14,204 nucleotides of DNA, from contig JAASTO010000057.1 of NCBI GenBank assembly GCA_021767245.1, positions 1 to 14,204 of the forward strand, in the 5' to 3' direction. The position numbers and the translations under genes were made by a program. The first letter of the stretch is position 1. Every line of letters begins with the position of its first letter. The notes under the pieces are model-generated. The model saw only the letters and a list, made by a program, of their open reading frames with translations, made no database searches and was not told the DNA's origin. Below are positions 6,058-11,699 of the stretch, one piece after another. This DNA is from Balneolaceae bacterium (lineage in GTDB: Bacteria > Bacteroidota > Rhodothermia > Balneolales > Balneolaceae).

Positions 6058-8082
6058 ATGAAAAAACTCCTTCTCCTGTCTTTGATGATGTTCATGGGTT
6101 TTCATGCAATAGCTCAGAAACGGGCTATGACTACCGATGATTATCTGAATATGGTCAACCTTAGCTCTCCTTTGATCTCGCCGGATGGTGAGTTTGTGGT
6201 ATTTGGGAAGACCACTCTCAACTGGGATGATAATAAATATGAAACTAAGTACTACCGGATCAACTCAAACGGTGAAAATGAGTATCAGTATCTGGGAAAA
6301 GAAGGGGGAAGTGATCTGAAATTCTCACCGGATGGCAAGTATCTGTCGCTCAAAAGAAGCGTGGATGATAAATCACAGATCTTTTTACTCCCGACTGCCG
6401 GGGGTGAGGCGGTTCAACTCACAAAGCACAAAAACAGTGTGGGCAGTTACGAATGGGCTCCGGATAGTAAGTCGATCTTCTTCAGATCTGATGTTCCAAA
6501 AACCAAGGAAGAGGAAAAAGAATATAAAGCCGGCTACGATCACCTTTTTGTAGATGAAGCACCGAATGGACAACAGGAAGGTGAATGGAGTCATATCTGG
6601 AAACTTGACCTGGATACCAAAGAAGCGACTCAGATCACCCATGATGAACACATTGTCGGTGAATTTGAAGTATCACCGGATCAGGAAAAAATATTATATA
6701 CTGCCCGTTTTGAGAACAGGCGGAATCAGGGAAATTTGTCTGAGATCTATTTGTTGACGATCGGTGATAGCATGGCCGTACAGTTGACGGATAATGAGGC
6801 ACCGGAAAACAGCTTGACCTGGCTGCCCGATAATGAGCATTTTATTTTCAGTGCGGCTGATGATGAAAAACATGAGCTTCGACAGGATAAACTGTGGAAA
6901 ATGAATGCTTCAAACAAAGAGTATGAAATGATCTCCGGTAATTTTAACGGAGATCTGAGAGGTTATTATTTATCTGAGGATGGTGAGACCCTTTACTTCA
7001 CAGGTTCTGTAAAGACAAAAAGCAATTTATTCTCACTGAACATAGAAAATGGCAGGGTAACTCAGCATACAGACCATATCGGAACCCTTCGTGTTGCAGA
7101 TTTTGATAAGGATCGTTCTAAGGTTCTTTTCACTAAAGAAGATGTTTCCACACCAAGGGATCTTCATGTAGCTGATCTTGATAAATTAAGTAACCCCACT
7201 CGGCTTACAGATCTTAATCCTTTAGTAAGAGACAGCTTGATCCTGGCGGATCATGATGTCATTACCTGGAATAGTAACGATGGACTTGAGGTTGAAGGTA
7301 TTAAGTATTTACCGAATGACTTGAACGAGAATGGCGAAGCTCCATTCCTGCTGCATATTCATGGTGGACCGGCCGGGGTGTTTACAAATTCATTTTCTGC
7401 CCGATACCATATTTGGGCAGGATTGGGTTATGTACAGCTGGCTCCGAACGTACGAGGAAGTACGGCATACGGAGATGAATTCCTTAGAGGCAATATGCGT
7501 GATATTGGAGATGGTGACTATCGGGACCTTATGACCGGAGTTGATAAGTTGATCAACGAGGGACAGATCGATCCGAATAAGATGGCGGTACGTGGATGGA
7601 GCTATGGGGGAATTCTGGGTGGCACGGTGATCACCAAAACAGATCGGTTCAAAGCCGCATCATTGGGAGCTATGGTCTCTGATTGGTCCTCAGAATATGC
7701 CCTTGGGTTTAACTATGATGTAAGATTATGGTACATCGGTGGTGAACCGTGGACAAATCCGGAAGGATTCCGGATGCGATCACCGGCTACACATGCGGCC
7801 AAGGTAACTACACCAACTCTGTTCCTGCACGGTGCCAACGACAGGGTGGATACGCCCGAACAAAGCATGATCTTTTTCACCTATCTCAAAGATATTGGAA
7901 AAGTGGATACCCGATATATACGTTTCAAACGAGAGGGGCATGGTTTCCGTGAACCACGAAATCAGCGAACTCGTGATATTGAAGAGATCAAATGGATACA
8001 GAAATATACTTTGGGTGAAGAATGGACTCCGTGGGAAAGACTTGATAAGAAGAAAGATGAAACAAAGGCCGACAACGATTAA
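6058..8082 (+). CDS. Secreted S9-family peptidase (prolyl-oligopeptidase / dipeptidyl-aminopeptidase type)
   Basis: A 674-residue exported serine peptidase. Residues 1-19 (MKKLLLLSLMMFMGFHAIAQ) form a Sec signal peptide ending in an AIAQ-type cleavage site, so the enzyme acts in the periplasm or outside. Residues from about 25 to 400 contain repeated SPDG/APDS/SPDQ/LPDN motifs of a beta-propeller that gates access to the active site. The alpha/beta-hydrolase domain from about 420 carries the oxyanion region HIHGGP, the nucleophile Ser515 in GWSYGG, Asp595 in GANDRVD and His628 in EGHGFR, so the triad is complete. Members cleave dipeptides or acylated residues from peptides; the exact specificity is not readable. 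The C-terminal tail is short and highly charged (DKKKDETKADND). It probably serves peptide scavenging. A hairpin follows 39 nt after the stop. Confidence 0.93.
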   Translation: MKKLLLLSLMMFMGFHAIAQKRAMTTDDYLNMVNLSSPLISPDGEFVVFGKTTLNWDDNKYETKYYRINSNGENEYQYLGKEGGSDLKFSPDGKYLSLKRSVDDKSQIFLLPTAGGEAVQLTKHKNSVGSYEWAPDSKSIFFRSDVPKTKEEEKEYKAGYDHLFVDEAPNGQQEGEWSHIWKLDLDTKEATQITHDEHIVGEFEVSPDQEKILYTARFENRRNQGNLSEIYLLTIGDSMAVQLTDNEAPENSLTWLPDNEHFIFSAADDEKHELRQDKLWKMNASNKEYEMISGNFNGDLRGYYLSEDGETLYFTGSVKTKSNLFSLNIENGRVTQHTDHIGTLRVADFDKDRSKVLFTKEDVSTPRDLHVADLDKLSNPTRLTDLNPLVRDSLILADHDVITWNSNDGLEVEGIKYLPNDLNENGEAPFLLHIHGGPAGVFTNSFSARYHIWAGLGYVQLAPNVRGSTAYGDEFLRGNMRDIGDGDYRDLMTGVDKLINEGQIDPNKMAVRGWSYGGILGGTVITKTDRFKAASLGAMVSDWSSEYALGFNYDVRLWYIGGEPWTNPEGFRMRSPATHAAKVTTPTLFLHGANDRVDTPEQSMIFFTYLKDIGKVDTRYIRFKREGHGFREPRNQRTRDIEEIKWIQKYTLGEEWTPWERLDKKKDETKADND

Positions 8083-8121
8083 AGGCCGCAAGCCCTTGGT
8101 ATCGTTTTAAAAGTTTGATAA

Positions 8122-8155
8122 TATCCCCTTAGTTAATAACTATGGGGATACTTTT
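8122..8155 (+). terminator. Strong hairpin with T4 tail between the S9 peptidase and the lipoprotein gene
   Basis: TATCCCC (8122-8128) pairs with GGGGATA (8144-8150), and inside it TAGTT (8130-8134) pairs with AACTA (8138-8142) around an AAT loop. This gives 12 pairs with one T-T mismatch. CTTTT follows, and the next gene's ATG begins at 8156. It fits a terminator for the upstream peptidase gene, but the position also places it over the ribosome-binding region of the downstream gene. Confidence 0.6.
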
Positions 8156-8866
8156 ATGAAGCAACGGGCTCTATTCCGCCTTTCTGTACTGATCGCTTTC
8201 TTTTCGGTCCTGACTTTTCAGGGATGTGCTCCTGTTTATGTTCCTAATGCCTATCACGTGCATCAGTTAGATGATTCGGGAGATTTTAGCGGGGGGATCT
8301 ATACAGGAACCAATGGATTGGATGTTCAGGCAGCATATGCTCTTAATAATTCCGTCTTTGTTTTAGGAGCTGGATCATTTGGTAATTCTGATTACAGTTC
8401 TGAAGATTCATATCAGTCTCATAGGTATGTAGAAGGTGGGGTGGGGTATTTTAAACCGTTCAATAAATTCGGGCGGTTTGAATTATTGGGTGGATTAGGT
8501 TTTGGCAGCTCGGAGGCAAGCAGTAAGTACTTTTTCTTTGAACCAAATGAAGTAACAGCTAAGGGAAACTACTCAAGAGTGTTCATTCAAGCCAACAATG
8601 GAATGGAAAGAAAGCATTTTGATATTGGAATGGCACTCAGGCTGGCTCACGTTTCATTCGGAGAGTTTGAGACCACTTCTTCAGTTTATGAAGGGTCAAA
8701 CAGCAGCGTTTTCTTTGAACCGATGCTCTATGTGAATGTAGGTTGGGAAAAAGTGAAATTTGTAACTCAAGTAGGTATTTCAGATCCGTTGATAGATGAC
8801 CTATCGTTCGGATATGAACCGTTATTTTTCAGTATCGGACTTAAAGGAAACTTCAGGTCGAAATAG
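8156..8866 (+). CDS. Unassigned lipoprotein with beta-barrel-like sequence
   Basis: A 236-residue exported protein of unknown function. The N-terminus has positive residues, a hydrophobic stretch (LFRLSVLIAFFSVLTF) and the lipobox FQGC with Cys23, followed by APVYVPNAY. This requires the start at 8156, as the next in-frame ATGs lie far inside. After the signal the sequence alternates glycine/aromatic and polar residues (GGIYTGTNGLDVQAAYAL, GGVGYFKPFNKFGRFELLGGLGFG), a pattern of antiparallel transmembrane beta-strands, and ends with LFFSIGLKGNFRSK. From memory, similar small barrel-like proteins of unknown role are frequent in Bacteroidota. The end lacks the usual terminal aromatic residue. 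Expression may be controlled by the hairpin just upstream. It converges on the small membrane protein gene with a 41-nt gap in which I see no clear terminator. Confidence 0.8.
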   Translation: MKQRALFRLSVLIAFFSVLTFQGCAPVYVPNAYHVHQLDDSGDFSGGIYTGTNGLDVQAAYALNNSVFVLGAGSFGNSDYSSEDSYQSHRYVEGGVGYFKPFNKFGRFELLGGLGFGSSEASSKYFFFEPNEVTAKGNYSRVFIQANNGMERKHFDIGMALRLAHVSFGEFETTSSVYEGSNSSVFFEPMLYVNVGWEKVKFVTQVGISDPLIDDLSFGYEPLFFSIGLKGNFRSK

Positions 8867-8907
8867 GAAATGTTGCCCCTGTTGGTTAATAATAAAGGGA
8901 TAAAATG

Positions 8908-9111
8908 TTAGCTGTTTCTCTTCGAAAGCCATACCACACCCCAAATGATCCCAACCAAAGCCAAGGCCAAACCAAATCCACCAAGAAAGGCATACAGCAG
9001 ATAGGGAATGATCAGACTGATCACTATGCCGGTGATGGCTTTAAGAGGAGCCGCTGCAACGGCTGAGGCTCCGATGAATGAATTTATGAGTCGGGCAAGG
9101 CGTGTAAACAT
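8908..9111 (-). CDS. Small two-helix membrane protein, unknown function
   Basis: A 67-residue protein. It begins with an amphipathic, basic stretch (MFTRLARLINSF), continues with an alanine-rich segment (IGASAVAAAPLKAI) and then has two hydrophobic stretches, about GIVISLIIPYLLYAFLGG and GLALALVGIIWGVVWLS, ending in KRNS. That suggests a small inner-membrane protein with two helices and the end positively charged on the cytoplasmic side. I do not recognise a named family. It lies 67 nt downstream of the dus stop on the same strand, and no other frame in this stretch competes, which supports it as a real gene. It could be co-transcribed with dus; no separate promoter stands out. Confidence 0.6.
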   Translation of the reverse strand: MFTRLARLINSFIGASAVAAAPLKAITGIVISLIIPYLLYAFLGGFGLALALVGIIWGVVWLSKRNS

Positions 9112-9178
9112 AATTGAGTGGTTGCATTAGTTTCAGTGGCGTACGAGCCCATTCGCCAAAAAGATTCACAGCAATTCT

Positions 9179-10168
9179 TTAAGCCACCGCGTGAATTTCA
9201 GTTTCATCAAAATTAAGCAGCAGTTCCAGGATAGGTTGCATTTCATCGTGTTCCATGAGTTCCATGCGAAGCTTCTTGCCGTTTCTGACCCCTTTCAAAT
9301 ACTGCCCGTAATGCTTTTTCATGATGATAACCCCATAGCGTTCACCGTGCTGCTGAACGGAAAGCCGGAGTTGCTCAGCACATAATTCGACCCGCTGTTT
9401 CACCGTTGGTTCAGGCAACAACTCACCGGTTTGGAGGTAATGCCTGGTTTGTTCAAAGATCCAGGGATTTCCAATGGCACCACGTCCTATCATAACGCCA
9501 TCCACACCGGTGTCTTCAAACATTTTTTTAGCAAGTTCCGGAGAAGTGACATCCCCGTTACCAATGATCGGGATCTCGAGTCCCGGAGTATTCTTCAATT
9601 TCTTCAGCCAATCCCAGCGGGCATCCCCTTTGTATTTCTGTGCTCTGGTTCTGGCATGAACCGTGAGGGCTTTGACTCCAAGCTTTTGAAGCATCAATGC
9701 GACTTCCTGAATTTTGATCGTGTTGTCATCCCAACCCAGGCGGGTTTTAACCGTAACCGGCCGATCTTTCACTGCATCAACAACGGTTCCAGCCATACGC
9801 TCCATCATACTTAGATCTTTCAAACATCCGGCACCGGCTCCTTTTTTGACGATCTTATACACCGGGCATCCAAAATTGATATCAACCAGGTCGGGATTCT
9901 GATCTACGGCCACTTTAGCGGCCCCTTCCATGGCTTCTTCGCGCCCCCCAAAGATCTGAACACCGAAGGGACGTTCCATTTCTTCAAAATCCATTTTCTG
10001 CATGGCAATATCGGAATCACGAATGATAGCCTCAGAACTGATGAATTCTGTAAATACGATATCCGCTCCCTTGCGTCGACAAATTTGTCGGAATGGGGAA
10101 TCAGTGACATCCTCCATGGGGGCGAGGAATAAAGGTTGATTCGGTAATTCTATGGGACCGATGTTCAT
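9179..10168 (-). CDS. dusB: tRNA-dihydrouridine synthase, DusB type
   Basis: A 329-residue FMN enzyme that reduces specific uridines in tRNA to dihydrouridine. Visible family motifs are LAPMEDVTDSPFR at 15-27 near the FMN site, GVQIFGG at 69-75, NFGCPVYK at 98-105, and GAGAGCL around 110-116, where Cys115 is in the position of the catalytic cysteine known from Thermus Dus. Later come VHARTR with QKYKGDARW, IGNGDV and GRGAIGNPWIF for phosphate binding, and a helical C-terminal tRNA-binding domain. Length is normal. Assignment to the DusB branch rather than another Dus branch rests on overall look. The start at 10168 gives the usual short lead-in (MNIGPIELPNQPLFLAPM). A TATCTTTG element lies just upstream. 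Confidence 0.93.
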   Translation of the reverse strand: MNIGPIELPNQPLFLAPMEDVTDSPFRQICRRKGADIVFTEFISSEAIIRDSDIAMQKMDFEEMERPFGVQIFGGREEAMEGAAKVAVDQNPDLVDINFGCPVYKIVKKGAGAGCLKDLSMMERMAGTVVDAVKDRPVTVKTRLGWDDNTIKIQEVALMLQKLGVKALTVHARTRAQKYKGDARWDWLKKLKNTPGLEIPIIGNGDVTSPELAKKMFEDTGVDGVMIGRGAIGNPWIFEQTRHYLQTGELLPEPTVKQRVELCAEQLRLSVQQHGERYGVIIMKKHYGQYLKGVRNGKKLRMELMEHDEMQPILELLLNFDETEIHAVA

Positions 10169-10203
10169 TGCTGAATAGTCTGATGAAATTTTGATTTAGA
10201 AAA

Positions 10204-10234
10204 CAAAGATACAGCTTTTTATAGGCTTTTATAA
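10204..10234 (-). promoter_or_regulatory. Predicted promoter of the dus gene
   Basis: On the - strand TATCTTTG (10211-10204) is identical to the -7 boxes before rpmE and serS. Twenty bases upstream is TTA (10234-10232) instead of TTG. The leader would be about 30 nt. Confidence 0.5.
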
Positions 10235-10246
10235 AGGAGCGATTTG

Positions 10247-10573
10247 TTACCCCGAAACTATTTTCAACCCTATAATGGAAATAATGAGGGTGGTAAGAAA
10301 GAAGAGCCTGGGAAAAGTGGTCGGTTCATTGAAGGCAAAGATACCAATTAAAACAGTGCCAACAGCACCAATTCCGGTCCAGACCGCATAGGCTGTTCCA
10401 ATGGGTAATGTTTGTGTGGCTTTTACCAGAAGTCCCATACTGATACTGAGGGCAACCAGAAATCCTGCGAACCAGAGATACATTTCAGTATCCGTTGTTT
10501 CCTTTACTTTTCCGAGGCAAAAGGCAAAGGTTACCTCAAATAATCCGGCAATAATTAGTATGATCCAGTTCAT
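10247..10573 (-). CDS. SMR-family transporter, Gdx/SugE-like
   Basis: A 108-residue, four-helix inner-membrane protein of the small multidrug resistance family, working as a dimer. Glu13 in AGLFE is the essential proton/substrate carboxylate, and GTAYAVWTGIGAVG (59-72) is the signature of the guanidinium exporter branch (SugE/Gdx) rather than of EmrE. The end IIGLKIVSG also fits. Compared with my memory of E. coli SugE there are three extra residues in the first loop and Phe16 replaces the conserved Trp16. The start at 10573 gives the canonical MNWIILIIAG; AGGAA about 10 nt before it may be a ribosome-binding site. An in-frame ATG at 10678 lies before a terminator and was rejected. I see no guanidine riboswitch. 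Export of guanidinium or small quaternary cations is an inference. Confidence 0.88.
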   Translation of the reverse strand: MNWIILIIAGLFEVTFAFCLGKVKETTDTEMYLWFAGFLVALSISMGLLVKATQTLPIGTAYAVWTGIGAVGTVLIGIFAFNEPTTFPRLFFLTTLIISIIGLKIVSG

Positions 10574-10626
10574 GATCTGTATTCCTATTTTGTGAGTGGA
10601 AGGTGATAGGAGGTTTAATTTGGAAT

Positions 10627-10661
10627 AAAAAAAGACCCCATCAGTTTCACCTGATGAGGCC
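10627..10661 (-). terminator. Rho-independent terminator after the luciferase-like gene
   Basis: On the - strand GGCCTCATCAG pairs with CTGATGGGGTC around the loop GTGAAA, 11 pairs including two G-U, followed by seven T (10633-10627). The hairpin starts 24 nt after the stop codon at 10686. The wobble pairs exist only in the - strand RNA and the T-run is only on that side, so the direction is clear. Confidence 0.88.
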
Positions 10662-10685
10662 TGGTTTTCGGGGTACAAAAAATCT

Positions 10686-11690
10686 TTAGACAGATTCTGC
10701 TTTGATGCTTTCCATCAATTCACTAAACAATGTATGTGATTTTAATCGTTCCTGATGATCAAAGATGTATGAAGCCGTGATGAGTTCATCAACATTCGTT
10801 TGATCCATGAAATGCATCAGGTTCTCACGGATCTTTTTCTTATCGCCTACAAAGGAATATGCAAGCATCTGCTTTAGCGCCATTTGATGCTGAAAAGGCA
10901 GGACCCGGTTAATATCATCAACAGGAGGAGGCAGGGGCTTTCTTTCGCCGGTTATCACCCCCACGAACATCTGCTTGGTGGATGTGGCAAGGTACTCAGC
11001 CTGCTCGGTAGTATCGGCAGCGATCACATTTATGCCCGCCATGACGTATGGTTCATCCAGTTGGGCAGAGGGCTTAAATTCTTCTCTGTATATTCTGATA
11101 GCTTCCAATAACTGTTGTGGTGCGAAGTGACTGGCAAAGGCATAAGGCAGCCCAAGTTTTGCAGCCAGATGAGCACTGTCTGTACTTGAGCCTAATACCC
11201 ATAATGGCACTTCAGTGCCTTCACCGGGAAAAGCCCGGACTTTACTGTCAGAATTATCAGCGGATAGATACTTTTGGAGCAACTCCACGTTTTTGGGGAA
11301 GTTATAAACCTCCCGCATACGATCCGGCCGTATAGCGTGAGCTGTGGTTTGATCGGTTCCCGGTGCACGCCCAAGCCCAAGGTCAATACGGTCAGGATAC
11401 ATGGTGGCCAGGGTTCCAAAGTGTTCCGCAATAATGTACGGGGAATGATTTGGCAGCATAATACCACCCGAGCCAATTCGTATACTGGAAGTCGCCTCTG
11501 CCATGTGTCCCAATAGGACAGAAGTGGCCGAACTGGCAATATGTTCCATATTATGGTGTTCTGCCATCCAGAAGCGTTTGTAGCCAAGGTTCTCGGCATG
11601 CACAGCCAACTCCCGGCTGCGTTCAATGGCTTCCTTTGCATTACTGCCTTCGGTTACAACGGCCAGATCTAAAACTGAATAAGGAATCAT
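10686..11690 (-). CDS. Luciferase-like (LLM) flavin-dependent oxidoreductase, YhbW type
   Basis: A 334-residue protein of the bacterial-luciferase-like TIM-barrel family. The opening SVLDLAVVTEGSNAKEAI, the WMAEHHNM motif near residues 41-48, GSGGIMLPNHSPYIIAEHFGTL and RIDLGLGRAPGTD are the hallmarks of the YhbW/MsnO8 group of single-component LLM proteins. The later WVLGSSTDSAHLAAKLGLPYAFASHF fits the flavin-phosphate region. The physiological substrate of this group is poorly known, and light emission is not expected. The gene begins 9 nt after the RND permease stop on the same strand and is closed by a strong terminator, so it is probably the last gene of the RND operon. The start at 11690 gives the typical short N-terminus (MIPYSVLDLA). 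Confidence 0.92.
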   Translation of the reverse strand: MIPYSVLDLAVVTEGSNAKEAIERSRELAVHAENLGYKRFWMAEHHNMEHIASSATSVLLGHMAEATSSIRIGSGGIMLPNHSPYIIAEHFGTLATMYPDRIDLGLGRAPGTDQTTAHAIRPDRMREVYNFPKNVELLQKYLSADNSDSKVRAFPGEGTEVPLWVLGSSTDSAHLAAKLGLPYAFASHFAPQQLLEAIRIYREEFKPSAQLDEPYVMAGINVIAADTTEQAEYLATSTKQMFVGVITGERKPLPPPVDDINRVLPFQHQMALKQMLAYSFVGDKKKIRENLMHFMDQTNVDELITASYIFDHQERLKSHTLFSELMESIKAESV

Positions 11691-11699
11691 AAATGATCT

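Noticed and set aside
9137..9158. TGGCG/CGCCA inverted repeat between dus and the small membrane gene as a terminator
   Set aside because: The stem is only five pairs with a 12-base loop, and there is no T-run on the - strand side.
10569..10661. Guanidine riboswitch upstream of the SMR gene
   Set aside because: The hairpin here is a terminator with a GTGAAA loop; I see no paired ACGR-loop hairpins (guanidine-II) and no recognisable ykkC core.
10574..10678. Earlier in-frame ATG for the SMR transporter
   Set aside because: The extension crosses a strong terminator and would place 35 hydrophilic residues before the first membrane helix; the ATG at 10573 matches SugE.
11205..11218. Palindrome GGCACT-TC-AGTGCC inside the luciferase-like gene
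   Set aside because: It is short, in mid-coding sequence, with no promoter nearby; such a dyad is plausible by chance.
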